From Prochlorococcus sp. AG-402-K16 (lineage in GTDB: Bacteria; Cyanobacteriota; Cyanobacteriia; PCC-6307; Cyanobiaceae): a stretch of DNA of 64,000 nucleotides. Below the pieces are notes generated by a model. It saw only the letters and a program-made list of their open reading frames with translations, searched no databases and was not told the DNA's origin. The translations under genes were made by a program, and so were the position numbers. The stretch is taken from assembly GCA_003216795.1 (NCBI GenBank), contig QCIH01000002.1, forward strand, positions 97,104 through 161,103, in the 5' to 3' direction. Position 1 is the first letter of the stretch. Each line of letters begins with the position of its first letter. Below are positions 17,814 through 27,421 of this stretch, in pieces.

Positions 17814-18797
17814 TTAGATCCTTTTCCACACTTCAGAAAGCAGTGAGGATAAACCTTTTTTTAAAGATGAAGAAATAACTAAAACTTTCTTTTTTGATAA
17901 ATCTTCTAACTTTTTTGTAATTATTTTCAAATAATCATCATCTACCAGCTCCATTTTATTTAACACTATTATCCTCTCTTTATCTAAAAGACCTTTCCCA
18001 TATTTTTTTAATTCCTGCTCAATAATCTCAAAATCATGTAAAGGATTTTCTGCAATTGCATCAATTAAGTGAACAAGTATCTTCGTTCTTTGGATGTGCC
18101 TTAAAAAATCATGGCCTAAACCCACTCCATCAGCTGCACCTGATATTAATCCAGGAATATCCGCAAAAAGGCAACCATTCCCATCAATTTTTCTCACTAC
18201 ACCTAAGTTAGGTATTAAAGTCGTGAAAGGATAATTTGCGATTTTTGGACGGGCAGATGATACAACGGAAATCAAAGTACTTTTTCCAGCATTTGGAAGG
18301 CCTATAATCCCAACCTCTGCAAGAAGTTTTAGTTCTAATTGAACCTCCCATATCTCACCATCTTTTCCTTCAGTGAATGATTCAGGGGCTCTATTTTGAT
18401 TACTTAAATAGTAAGCATTACCATGTCCACCTCTTCCTCCAATGGCAATAGTTAAACTTTGTTTATCTTTAGTTAAGTCTCCTAAAATGATGCCGGATTT
18501 AATATCCCTTATTTCTGTACCGCAGGGGACTTTAAGGATTCTATCCTCACCTGAAGCACCTGATCTCTTATTCGGACCTCCTTTGCATCCATCTTCAGCA
18601 ATTATTTCACGTTTGAATTTGAAATCTAATAATGTTTGAAGGTTATTATCAGCCATCAAAATAACTGAACCCCCTCTTCCACCATTTCCCCCAGAAGGTC
18701 CTCCAGCAGGGACAAATTTTTCTCTTCTAAATGAAACTATTCCATTTCCACCTTTTCCTGCTTTAAGAATAATGTTGGCTTGATCAATAAATTGCAC
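17814..18797 (-). CDS. obgE: Obg/CgtA GTPase
   Basis: Essential GTPase that acts in late 50S ribosome assembly and stress signalling. The glycine-rich Obg fold occupies residues 1-158 ([30 protein letters not shown]). The GTPase domain follows with G1 GLPNAGKST at 166-174, G2 TT in [12 protein letters not shown]3 DIPGLISGA and G4 NKMELVD. There is no C-terminal OCT domain, so at 327 residues it is the shorter cyanobacterial type. Downstream of mutS2 on the same strand (40 bases), so possibly co-transcribed. Confidence 0.96.
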   Translation of the reverse strand: MQFIDQANIILKAGKGGNGIVSFRREKFVPAGGPSGGNGGRGGSVILMADNNLQTLLDFKFKREIIAEDGCKGGPNKRSGASGEDRILKVPCGTEIRDIKSGIILGDLTKDKQSLTIAIGGRGGHGNAYYLSNQNRAPESFTEGKDGEIWEVQLELKLLAEVGIIGLPNAGKSTLISVVSSARPKIANYPFTTLIPNLGVVRKIDGNGCLFADIPGLISGAADGVGLGHDFLRHIQRTKILVHLIDAIAENPLHDFEIIEQELKKYGKGLLDKERIIVLNKMELVDDDYLKIITKKLEDLSKKKVLVISSSLKKGLSSLLSEVWKRI

Positions 18798-18837
18798 TTA
18801 ATACGCTTATTAAATTGTTTTCTAGGTATTTTAAATT

Positions 18838-21249
18838 TTATTTTATCCACGCAATACTGCAACCAGGGCCACCCTCGTTGTTGGCTGCATCTTCAATCTT
18901 ATCAACATAATTTAAACCTGATAACCAATTTCTTAGTCCTTTTTTTAATTTTCCTGTGCCAATTCCATGAACAATCCATAGCGGTCCATGAAATTTTCTA
19001 ATTTTCTCTTCAATAATTATTTCGGCTTCATGGACTCTTAACCCTCTTACGTCAATTGTATTTTTACTCGTTCTAATTTTAGAAAAAGAAAAATCTTCTC
19101 TTATAGAATTGATCTCAATTTTTGAACTTTTGAAATTAGGCTTTTCTCCATTAATACCTTCAAAGTCATTTACAGATAATGTGCTTCTAAATGAACCACA
19201 TTTAATTTCATAAAAACCACCTTTTTTATCTAAATCTACAATTTTTCCCGTACTATTTAGACTTTTAATTTTTACAAAATCACCTACCTGAGGGTTCCAC
19301 GATATTGACTTTTCAGATTTTTTTTGGGTTAAATGTTCCGTTTCAATTTCCTTTAATCTTTTTCCAATAATTCTCGTATCCTCTCCATTTACATTTTTAT
19401 CTCTTAATTTTTTAATCAAATCTATCACCTCTTTTTTAGCGGATACAATATGTTTTGATAATTTAGACCTTTCAATTTCCTGAATTTTTTCAGCATTTAT
19501 TTTTTGATATTCATAATTTCTCTTCAGTTCATCATATAATATTTCAGTCCTTGCAATTAATTCTGCAGCAGCTTCTGCAGAATTTTGTTGTTTAATCTTC
19601 TCTTCCTCAAGTCCTTTAATAATACTGTTAATATTGTCAACTTCTTTTGGCTTTAGATAATTTGCAGCTTCATTGAGTATGCTTTCATCGAGACCAATTC
19701 TCTTTGAAATTGACAAAGCATTACTTCTCCCAGGAATACCCCAGTTGAGTATATATTTTGGCTTCAAAGAATCCTCATCAAAGGCAACTGATACGTTTTC
19801 AAATCTTGAGTCATTATATTTTAAAGCCTTAATATCTCCATAATGTGTAGTTGCAAAAGTGATATCAGATTTATTTGCAAATTCTTTTAATAAAGCCATC
19901 GCAAGAGCACTTCCTTCAAGAGGATCTGTGCCAGATCCAATCTCATCAAGCAAAACAACCGACAATCCTTTCTTATAATCAAGTGAATCTAATATTTCTT
20001 TTATGCGGGATATGTGCCCACTGAAGGTAGATAAATTTTCTTCTAATGATTGATTATCTCCTATATCCACATATATATTTGGACAAAAAGGGATAATAGG
20101 ATTATTAGTTGAAGGTATCAATAATCCTGCTCTAGCCATAAGTAAAGACAAGCCCAAACCTTTTAAAGCTGCTGTTTTACCTCCAGTATTTGGACCTGTA
20201 ATAGCTACAACTTTAATATTCCTATTTATATAAAAATCGACAGCCACTGGTGGAGGGGCTCCTTTTTTCTTATGTTCCCAAATCAATAACGGATGAGAAA
20301 AACCAATTAAAGAAATAATAGGACTTTTCTTAAAAGTAGGAGTTTTGCCTCCAATCCATTTCGAATATCTAGAACGAGTTAGGGCATTTTCTAATCTCAA
20401 TAAAATGGATGACATTTCAATAAGATTTTCTGAATTATCACTAACAACCTGGGACCATTTCTTAAGTAATTTAAATTCTTCTGCTGTGATCCTAGCCTCT
20501 AAAGAAGCAATCTTATTACCTTTAGTTACTACACTTTCAGGCTCAAAATATACTGTATTTCCTGAAGATGAAGAGTCATGAATTATACCTTTAAATTTAT
20601 CTACATAATTAACTTTCACTGCTAAAACAGGCCTTCCATATCGATCTCCAATAGTAGTATCTTGCAAATAAGCTAAATTCTTTTGAATAAATTTTTCAAC
20701 TAATATTTTTCTTTCAAGTTTCTTAGATAAAAACTCTTTTCTAAGAATAGATAGTTCATTACTAGCATTGTCTGAAATCCTTCCATTGGATTCAATGCCT
20801 TTTTTAAAAACCGTTTCGATATTCTGATGGTCAATTAAATTTTTTGTGAATGATGAAATATAAGGCCTTTGTTCAAAATCTAATAAGATTTTTTTTAAAT
20901 TTCTTGCTGCAGCAATTGTTTTCGCTATTTCTAACAATTCAGAAGATGAAATTACACCTCCCTTCGAACAAATTTCAATATTTCTACTAATATTAAAAAC
21001 ACCAGAAAAACTAATTGATTTATCTAAAGTTTTTTCTAGCTCATTAATTTCAACAGTTTCATTCAAAAGTCTTTTAGATGACTCGTATTCTGAAGGAATA
21101 ACAAAACTTAAAATTGATCGTTTACCCATTTCCGTCGAAGCGAAAGAAGATAAATGCGTCTTTAATGAATCCCACTCTAAAAGGTTTATAGATTCTTCTT
21201 CTAAGGTGTTATCTGAATATGATTTTTTAGAATAACTTTTCTCTTGCAT
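18838..21249 (-). CDS. mutS2: Endonuclease MutS2
   Basis: MutS-family ATPase with a C-terminal Smr nuclease domain, implicated in suppressing homologous recombination and, in Bacillus, in rescuing collided ribosomes. The Walker A motif TGPNTGGKTA is near residues 350-359 and Walker B LLDEIGSGTDP near 418. A long coiled coil (about 500-620) precedes the Smr domain, which shows DVRGLRVHEAE and VHGIGTGKLKKGLR. The mismatch-recognition domain of true MutS is absent, as expected. 803 residues, within the family range. The glyoxalase gene ends just upstream (13 bases). Confidence 0.95.
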   Translation of the reverse strand: MQEKSYSKKSYSDNTLEEESINLLEWDSLKTHLSSFASTEMGKRSILSFVIPSEYESSKRLLNETVEINELEKTLDKSISFSGVFNISRNIEICSKGGVISSSELLEIAKTIAAARNLKKILLDFEQRPYISSFTKNLIDHQNIETVFKKGIESNGRISDNASNELSILRKEFLSKKLERKILVEKFIQKNLAYLQDTTIGDRYGRPVLAVKVNYVDKFKGIIHDSSSSGNTVYFEPESVVTKGNKIASLEARITAEEFKLLKKWSQVVSDNSENLIEMSSILLRLENALTRSRYSKWIGGKTPTFKKSPIISLIGFSHPLLIWEHKKKGAPPPVAVDFYINRNIKVVAITGPNTGGKTAALKGLGLSLLMARAGLLIPSTNNPIIPFCPNIYVDIGDNQSLEENLSTFSGHISRIKEILDSLDYKKGLSVVLLDEIGSGTDPLEGSALAMALLKEFANKSDITFATTHYGDIKALKYNDSRFENVSVAFDEDSLKPKYILNWGIPGRSNALSISKRIGLDESILNEAANYLKPKEVDNINSIIKGLEEEKIKQQNSAEAAAELIARTEILYDELKRNYEYQKINAEKIQEIERSKLSKHIVSAKKEVIDLIKKLRDKNVNGEDTRIIGKRLKEIETEHLTQKKSEKSISWNPQVGDFVKIKSLNSTGKIVDLDKKGGFYEIKCGSFRSTLSVNDFEGINGEKPNFKSSKIEINSIREDFSFSKIRTSKNTIDVRGLRVHEAEIIIEEKIRKFHGPLWIVHGIGTGKLKKGLRNWLSGLNYVDKIEDAANNEGGPGCSIAWIK

Positions 21250-21261
21250 ACAAAAAAAGAA

Positions 21262-21648
21262 TCAAACATTCGATTGAATCCCTTCAGGAGGAACATAAAG
21301 CATCTCAAGCCAGTTTCCCTCAGTATCCTTCATATAAAAAGATGCTGTTCCATCTCTATGCTCATGTAAAGGACCAACTTTTACACCAGAATTTTTTAAA
21401 TCATTTTGAATATTTTCCACTTCTTTTTTATTTTCAAAATGAAAAGCAAAGTGAGGTCCTGCAGCTTTGTAGCTAGGGCCTAACAAGGCAAGTCCATCTT
21501 TCCCTTTACCAGCCTCTAAATAAGACCAATCTTTATCATCCCAAACCAAATTCATACCCAGCTTAATATAAAAAGATTTCGCCCTTTCGAGATTCTCTAC
21601 TCTAAGCGCAATGTGACCAATCCTATGTACCCCTTGTGAAAAATTCAA
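21262..21648 (-). CDS. gloA: Lactoylglutathione lyase (glyoxalase I)
   Basis: Converts the methylglyoxal-glutathione hemithioacetal to S-lactoylglutathione. The sequence starts with RIGHIALRVENLERAKSFY, which carries the first metal-ligand His, and the later APGPHFAFHFE-like AAGPHFAFHFE and TEGNWLEMLYVP blocks give the remaining His/Glu ligands. 128 residues, one vicinal-oxygen-chelate pair, normal for bacterial GloA. Depends on glutathione made via gshB. Confidence 0.88.
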   Translation of the reverse strand: MNFSQGVHRIGHIALRVENLERAKSFYIKLGMNLVWDDKDWSYLEAGKGKDGLALLGPSYKAAGPHFAFHFENKKEVENIQNDLKNSGVKVGPLHEHRDGTASFYMKDTEGNWLEMLYVPPEGIQSNV

Positions 21649-21710
21649 AACAAAGCAGTTTTTTTATTACTTATTTAAGAATAAACCAAATTTTTGTTAA
21701 TAATGAGTTT

Positions 21711-22712
21711 TTAAGTATCCTGCAACCATTGAGATGCATCACAAGCATGATAAGTGAGTATTAATTTTGCTCCTGCTCTTTTAAAACTAAGCAATGTTTC
21801 TAAAACAATATCTTTTTCGTTAATCCAGTTCTTCATAGCAGCAGACTTTACCATGGAATACTCCCCACTAACGTTGTATGCAGCTATGGGTTTATTTGAA
21901 AAAGTGCTTAATCTATAAACAATATCCAAGTACGAAATTCCTGGTTTTACCATCAAAATATCAGCTCCTTCATACTGATCCAATGCAGATTCAATTAAAG
22001 CCTCTTTTGAATTGGCAGGGTCCATTTGATATGTAGACTTATTATCTGGAATTATTTTCTTACTATTTTCTCTAGGAGCCGAATCTAAAGCAGTTCTAAA
22101 TGGACCATAATAAGCAGATGAATATTTTGCTGTGTAACTAATAATACCTACATCACTAAATCCTTGACTATCAAGAGCAGCTCTGATTGCTCCAACTCTC
22201 CCATCCATCATGTCACTAGGGCCAATAAAATCTGCTCCAGCTCTTGCTTGTGTTAAAGCTTGTTTTTTTAAAATTTCGATTGTTTCATCGTTCAATATTT
22301 TGCCATTTTCATCAACTAATCCATCATGACCATCACAAGAGTATGGGTCCAAGGCAACATCTGTCATTATTGCCATTTCTGGAATCTCTTTTTTTAATAT
22401 TCGAATAGCTTTAGGTATTAAACCATCTTCATTAAAACATTCTGCTCCATCTTCAGTCTTTAAGCTATCGTCAATTTTTGGGAAAAGAACCACACACCTT
22501 ATTCCCAATTCCCATGCCCTAGTAACCTCCTTTATTAAGCCATTAATATCCCATCTATAAGTTCCGGGCATCGCTGAAATATCCTCTTTAAAATCTTTTT
22601 CATGAATAAATAATGGATATATAAAGTCCGATGCCGTTAGATGGTTTTCTCTAACCATTTCTCTAATTGCCTTATTTCTTCTTAATCTTCTTGGACGAAT
22701 AATCGAATTCAT
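21711..22712 (-). CDS. hemB: Delta-aminolevulinic acid dehydratase (porphobilinogen synthase)
   Basis: Condenses two 5-aminolevulinate molecules to porphobilinogen for haem and chlorophyll synthesis. The two Schiff-base lysines are in SYTAKYSSAYYGPFR and LMVKPGISYLDI. The metal-binding segment reads DVALDPYSCDGHDGLV: the three-Cys zinc cluster of the E. coli or animal type is replaced by Ala/Asp/Ser-type residues, which is the magnesium-dependent pattern found in phototrophs. DMMDGRVGAIR is the active-site loop. 333 residues. Divergent from bicA across a 208-base gap. Confidence 0.97.
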   Translation of the reverse strand: MNSIIRPRRLRRNKAIREMVRENHLTASDFIYPLFIHEKDFKEDISAMPGTYRWDINGLIKEVTRAWELGIRCVVLFPKIDDSLKTEDGAECFNEDGLIPKAIRILKKEIPEMAIMTDVALDPYSCDGHDGLVDENGKILNDETIEILKKQALTQARAGADFIGPSDMMDGRVGAIRAALDSQGFSDVGIISYTAKYSSAYYGPFRTALDSAPRENSKKIIPDNKSTYQMDPANSKEALIESALDQYEGADILMVKPGISYLDIVYRLSTFSNKPIAAYNVSGEYSMVKSAAMKNWINEKDIVLETLLSFKRAGAKLILTYHACDASQWLQDT

Positions 22713-22920
22713 TTGAATATTATTTAAATTGAAAAATATTTATCTAATACATTAATCGCTTGCCTCGCACAAAAATTAATCAGAGACTACTTTTGTTCAG
22801 GAAAATTAACTAAAATTTATGTAATAAGAGCAAAAAAAGTTACAAAAATATTTTGCACAATCTTCATTTTTCACAAATTTACATCATTTAGAGATAATAT
22901 CTTTTAGTTAAGTATTTATT

Positions 22921-24588
22921 TTGAGGAAAGCATCTTTGAACATAATTAATGGATTTCATCTGAAAAATGTAAGAGGCGATATTCTAGGAGGCATCACAGC
23001 CGCAGTAGTGGCTTTACCTCTCGCTCTTGCTTTTGGGAATGCTGCGTTAGGACCTGGCGGAGCAATTTATGGACTTTATGGAGCAGTAGTAGTTGGTTTT
23101 TTAGCCGCATTATTCGGCGGAACACCTGCTCAAGTTAGTGGACCTACCGGTCCCATGAGTGTAACTGTTGCAGGTGTAGTAGCAGGCTTGGCCGCAGTAG
23201 GGGTTCCAAGAGATCTTTCTGCAGGACAAATTTTACCTTTAGTTATGGCAGCGGTAGTCATTGGAGGCTTACTGCAAATATTATTCGGGATTCTAAAACT
23301 AGGTAAATACATTACTTTAGTTCCATATTCTGTTGTTTCAGGATTTATGTCTGGTATTGGAGTAATAATTATTGCGCTTCAGATTGGACCATTACTTGGA
23401 ATTAGCACTCGAGGTGGAGTAGTCGAATCTTTAACTACTGTATTTTCAAATTTCCAGCCCAATGGTGCTGCTATTGGAGTTGCAATAATGACACTTGGTA
23501 TAGTATTTCTTACTCCTAGAAAAATAAGTCAGTGGGTACCTTCTCCTCTCTTGGCCCTCTTGATAGTTACTCCAATATCAATATTAATTTTTGGAGATGG
23601 AGCAATTGATAGAATTGGAGAAATTCCAAGGGGAGTTCCATCTTTAAATTTCCCAAGTTTTAATCAATATTTCCCAATTATTTTCAAAGCAGGATTAGTC
23701 CTAGCAGTACTTGGCGCAATTGACTCCTTACTGACATCTCTAGTAGCAGACAATATCTCTCAAACAAAACATAATTCTGATAGAGAACTTATAGGTCAAG
23801 GGATAGGAAATGCAGTTGCAGGTCTGTTTTCAGGTTTACCTGGAGCAGGAGCAACAATGAGAACAGTCATAAATGTTAAATCTGGAGGATCAACTCCTAT
23901 CTCTGGTATGGTTCACTCAGTTGTATTGTTGATAGTTTTAGTTGGTGCGGGACCTTTAGCTGAGCAAATACCAACTGCGTTACTAGCAGGAATCCTTATA
24001 AAAGTAGGTTTAGATATTATTGATTGGGGATTTTTAAGGAGGGCTCACAAATTATCTTTAAAAACTTCAGTAGTAATGTATGGCGTACTTTTGATGACAG
24101 TTTTTTGGGATTTAATTTGGGCAGTTTTAGTCGGTGTGTTCATAGCAAATATGCTTACTATTGATTCAATAACTGAAACTCAACTTGAAGGTATGGATGA
24201 GGATAATCCTTTATCAAAAGATGATCAAGCTAAAAATGCATTACCTGCTGATGAAAAAGCACTACTAGATAGATGTTCAGGAGAAGTAATGCTATTTAGA
24301 CTTAAAGGACCACTTAGTTTTGGAGCAGCTAAAGGTATATCGGAGAGAATGATGCTTGTAAGAAACTACAAAGTTTTGATATTAGACATCACTGATGTTC
24401 CAAGACTTGGAGTTACCGCGACTCTGGCAATAGAAGATATGATGCAAGAAGCAAAAAATAATTCCAGAAAAGCATTTGTTGCAGGTGCTAATGAAAAAGT
24501 AAAAGATAGATTAGCTAAGTTTGGAGTTGAAGGGATTATTGAAACAAGAAAAGAAGCTTTAGAAACTGCTCTAAATGAAATAGCCTAA
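22921..24588 (+). CDS. bicA: SulP-family bicarbonate transporter (BicA-like)
   Basis: Sodium-dependent, high-flux bicarbonate uptake at the plasma membrane is the role of BicA in marine cyanobacteria. The N-terminal SulP signature region (DILGGITAAVVALPLALAFG, PTGPMSVTVAG) leads into some 12-14 hydrophobic segments, and a C-terminal STAS domain starts near residue 445 (SGEVMLFRLKGPLSFGAAKG, LDITDVPRLG). 555 residues, close to known BicA. The start is TTG at 22921; no ATG lies before the first membrane segment. A Cl/HCO3 or sulfate specificity cannot be excluded from sequence alone, but linkage to sbtA and sbtB argues for bicarbonate. Confidence 0.9.
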   Translation: MRKASLNIINGFHLKNVRGDILGGITAAVVALPLALAFGNAALGPGGAIYGLYGAVVVGFLAALFGGTPAQVSGPTGPMSVTVAGVVAGLAAVGVPRDLSAGQILPLVMAAVVIGGLLQILFGILKLGKYITLVPYSVVSGFMSGIGVIIIALQIGPLLGISTRGGVVESLTTVFSNFQPNGAAIGVAIMTLGIVFLTPRKISQWVPSPLLALLIVTPISILIFGDGAIDRIGEIPRGVPSLNFPSFNQYFPIIFKAGLVLAVLGAIDSLLTSLVADNISQTKHNSDRELIGQGIGNAVAGLFSGLPGAGATMRTVINVKSGGSTPISGMVHSVVLLIVLVGAGPLAEQIPTALLAGILIKVGLDIIDWGFLRRAHKLSLKTSVVMYGVLLMTVFWDLIWAVLVGVFIANMLTIDSITETQLEGMDEDNPLSKDDQAKNALPADEKALLDRCSGEVMLFRLKGPLSFGAAKGISERMMLVRNYKVLILDITDVPRLGVTATLAIEDMMQEAKNNSRKAFVAGANEKVKDRLAKFGVEGIIETRKEALETALNEIA

Positions 24589-24594
24589 TAATTT

Positions 24595-25593
24595 ATGGAA
24601 ATAAGTCCAATTCTGCAAAATGTATTAGCCCCGCCAGTTCTTTTCTTTTTGATTGGAGCAATATCAGTACTCTTTAAATCTGATTTAGAGATCCCAGCTC
24701 CATTACCTAAACTCTTCTCCTTATACCTACTCCTAGCTATTGGTTTTAAAGGAGGTATAGAGATACAGAAAAGTGGTTTTACAGATCAAGTATTGCCTAC
24801 TTTAAGTGCTGCAATACTGATGTCACTAGTAATCCCGCTGATTGGATTTTTAATTTTAAGATTTAAGTTTGATGTCTTTAATTCAGCCGCGATAGCAGCA
24901 GCATACGGATCAATTAGTGCTGTTACATTTATCTCTGCAGAAAGTTTTTTAGAAAGTCAAAAAATAGCTTTTGATGGGTTTATGGTTGGCGCTTTAGCTT
25001 TAATGGAATCTCCTGCAATAATTGTTGGATTATTACTTGTGAAATTTGCAGCTCCAAAAAATAGACCAAAATCAAGAAAAATGCATCTAAGCGCAATATT
25101 ACACGAATCACTTTTGAATGGATCAGTTTATTTATTGCTCTCAAGCTTGATTGTAGGATTTCTCACTGCTTCCAGTAATCCCTCAGGAATTGAAAAAATG
25201 GAGCCTTTTACTGGACAATTATTCTATGGAGCAGAATGCTTCTTCTTGTTAGATATGGGAATAGTTGCTGCTCAAAGATTGCCGAGACTAAAAAATGCGG
25301 GTTCGTTCTTGATTGGATTTGCCATTTTTATGCCTTTATTTAACGCATTTATTGGTGTTTTCGTTGCAAGATTTTTATCTTTAGGACCTGGCAACGCACT
25401 TTTATTTGTGGTTTTATGTGCAAGCGCCTCTTATTTAGCAGTTCCTGCAGCAATGAGGATGACAGTTCCAGAAGCTAAATCTAGTTATTATATTTCAACT
25501 ACACTAGGTCTAACTTTCCCATTCAATATAGTTCTCGGCATTCCCATATATATGAGTTTAGTAAATACTATTATCCCATTATCCCCTTTATAA
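24595..25593 (+). CDS. sbtA: SbtA-like sodium-dependent bicarbonate transporter
   Basis: High-affinity Na+/HCO3- symporter type. The 332-residue protein has about ten hydrophobic helices in two halves with the usual central cytoplasmic loop (PKNRPKSRKMHL near residues 158-169). Typical blocks include PLPKLFSLYLLLAIGFKGG near residue 40 and AAYGSISAVTFISA, as well as CASASYLAVPAAMRM in the second half. It starts 6 bases after bicA and ends 2 bases before sbtB, so the three form one operon. Confidence 0.9.
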   Translation: MEISPILQNVLAPPVLFFLIGAISVLFKSDLEIPAPLPKLFSLYLLLAIGFKGGIEIQKSGFTDQVLPTLSAAILMSLVIPLIGFLILRFKFDVFNSAAIAAAYGSISAVTFISAESFLESQKIAFDGFMVGALALMESPAIIVGLLLVKFAAPKNRPKSRKMHLSAILHESLLNGSVYLLLSSLIVGFLTASSNPSGIEKMEPFTGQLFYGAECFFLLDMGIVAAQRLPRLKNAGSFLIGFAIFMPLFNAFIGVFVARFLSLGPGNALLFVVLCASASYLAVPAAMRMTVPEAKSSYYISTTLGLTFPFNIVLGIPIYMSLVNTIIPLSPL

Positions 25594-25595
25594 AA

Positions 25596-25877
25596 ATGAA
25601 AAGATTAGACTTGATATTTAGTGAAAGAGAACTAGATGCAATCATTAAAACATTAGAAAAAGCTAATGTTCCTGGATATACAGTTATGAAACACGCTACA
25701 GGCAGAGGACCTGAAAGAGTTGTTACTGAAGATATGGAATTTACAGGATTAGGAGCGAATGCTCATGTAATTGTTTTTTGCGAGCAGGAATTAATAGATA
25801 AAATGAGAGATAACATCAGGGACGATTTGAGCTATTACGGAGGAGTCGCTTATATTTCTGAAGCAACACCCCTTTAG
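25596..25877 (+). CDS. sbtB: SbtB-like PII-family regulator
   Basis: Small trimeric PII-like protein that binds adenine nucleotides (cAMP, AMP, ADP, ATP) and gates SbtA in other cyanobacteria. The sequence MKRLDLIFSERELDAIIKTLEKANVPGYT is PII-like, and VMKHATGRGPE lies at the T-loop base. Length is 93 residues, so the redox-active C-terminal extension with a CGPxGC-like motif found in Synechocystis SbtB (about 110 residues) is absent. It is the last gene of the bicA-sbtA-sbtB operon, two bases after sbtA. Confidence 0.87.
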   Translation: MKRLDLIFSERELDAIIKTLEKANVPGYTVMKHATGRGPERVVTEDMEFTGLGANAHVIVFCEQELIDKMRDNIRDDLSYYGGVAYISEATPL

Positions 25878-25898
25878 ATCAAAGAAGAAATATTTTAT

Positions 25899-26855
25899 TT
25901 AAGAATGAATCCAATCCACTCTAATATTTTTTCTACTATTTAAATATCTATCAATTGACATTGCAGCAATACATCCGTCAGAAGCTGCAACTACGGCTTG
26001 CTTAAATGGTGTGTTTCTTATATCTCCAATAGCCCATACTCCATCAGAATTTGTAGACATAAAGTCATCCACAATAACTCCTCCGTCTTCTTTTAAAGCA
26101 ATTTGATCTCCTAGAAAATCAGTAATCGGCTTCGAACCACTCATGTAGACAAACACCCCGTCTAAATTTAAATTGATAGGATTTTCTTCTTTTTTATTTT
26201 TTACAACAACCCCATTCACACCCATATCATCACCCAATATTTCCAATAATCTTGTTCTACTCCAATGTTTTAAATTTGAATTATCCATCAATTCCATAGC
26301 TTCTTCATTATCTGATTTCGGATCACTTGATGTAATCCAATGCACAGTTGATGCAAATTTAGTTAGAACAGTTGCCTCTTCAATTGCCTCCTTATTCACT
26401 CCAACAACGGCAACTTCTCTATTTTTATAAAAAGCTCCATCGCATGTAGCACAATAACTTACTCCTTTGCCAAGAAAATCGGCTTCGCCCTTAAATGATG
26501 CAGGCCTACCCATGGCTCCACTTGCAAGTACAAGTGCTTTAGCTTTGAAAGTACCTTCTGGCGTGTAAACCATTTTCCACTCTCCACTAGCTTCTATTCC
26601 AAAGACTTGTGCTCTTCTATAGTCTGTGCCGTATTGCACAGCCTGTTCTCTCATTAGAGTAAGTAATTTCTCCCCACTTATATCAACCGGAACACCTGGA
26701 TAATTAGCGATTTGATGAGTTATTGCTAAGGCGCCAACAGATGGATTTTTATCTAAAATGACTGTCTTTAAGTTTGAACGAGATGTATAAAGTGCGCAAG
26801 TACATCCGGCCGGGCCTCCTCCGATAATAACTACATCTGACTCAATGATTTCCAA
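25899..26855 (-). CDS. trxB: Thioredoxin reductase (FAD, low-molecular-weight type)
   Basis: NADPH-dependent flavoprotein disulfide reductase. FAD-binding GGGPAGCTCALY is at residues 12-23, the redox CATC motif at 135-138, and the C-terminal FAD motif GDIRNTPFKQAVVAASDG near 275-292. 318 residues, normal for the E. coli type. The NADP-binding segment reads VAVVGVNKEAIEEATVLTKF: Gly-Val-Asn replaces the usual GGGDSA, so pyridine-nucleotide recognition may be altered and the enzyme may use another electron donor. That is an inference from one motif. Confidence 0.88.
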   Translation of the reverse strand: MEIIESDVVIIGGGPAGCTCALYTSRSNLKTVILDKNPSVGALAITHQIANYPGVPVDISGEKLLTLMREQAVQYGTDYRRAQVFGIEASGEWKMVYTPEGTFKAKALVLASGAMGRPASFKGEADFLGKGVSYCATCDGAFYKNREVAVVGVNKEAIEEATVLTKFASTVHWITSSDPKSDNEEAMELMDNSNLKHWSRTRLLEILGDDMGVNGVVVKNKKEENPINLNLDGVFVYMSGSKPITDFLGDQIALKEDGGVIVDDFMSTNSDGVWAIGDIRNTPFKQAVVAASDGCIAAMSIDRYLNSRKNIRVDWIHS

Positions 26856-27107
26856 TTTTTAAAAACTCCTTTTTAGTAGTTAATTAGATGAGTTCTTGGT
26901 TAGAAGATATTCTAATGTAAATACCTAAACCTTTATATAGATATAAGTTAAAAGAAAAAAGAGAAAAAAGCTTAATATAGAAACAAACTTACATAGGAAA
27001 AAAGTAAAAAATTAATTTTCAAAATGATCAAGTACGTGAAATGTTCTGAATTGATCTATTATTAATTAATATGCAGAATTAATTGCTGTAGAAACATTAT
27101 ATTTTTC

Positions 27108-27416
27108 ATGACCAATTCTGATTACCTTTTAAAAGCTGCCATTAAGAAAGTAACCGAAAAATTAAACGAGATATTGTTTGACAAAATTGAAGAAGCAACA
27201 AATATCGCTCAGGATGCTCCAGAAATTCTCAAAAAAGAATTTGATAATTTGAAAGAATCCATAATTGAAGAAGCCTCAAGAATGGAAAAAGCCGAAAATA
27301 TTCAAGAAAATGAGTCTGCAAATACTTATCACGATTCCAAAATAAAAAAAGCTTTAAATGAAATTGAAGATATCAATAAACAAATTGATCTCTTTAATAA
27401 AACCACCAATAATTAA
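27108..27416 (+). CDS. Helical acidic protein, unknown function
   Basis: 102 residues, almost entirely charged helix with heptad character (KKVTEKLNEILFDKIEE, EILKKEFDNLKESIIEEASRME), no Cys, no membrane segment. It lies 5 bases before the ABC1-kinase gene, with which it must be co-transcribed. I do not recognise it; it could be an accessory coiled-coil partner of that kinase. Confidence 0.68.
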   Translation: MTNSDYLLKAAIKKVTEKLNEILFDKIEEATNIAQDAPEILKKEFDNLKESIIEEASRMEKAENIQENESANTYHDSKIKKALNEIEDINKQIDLFNKTTNN

Positions 27417-27421
27417 ATGAA

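Noticed and set aside
26856..27107. Possible small RNA or ORF in the trxB-to-27108 gap
   Set aside because: Only a 13-codon frame and A/T-rich sequence; no stem-loop with terminator was seen. It probably holds two divergent promoters.
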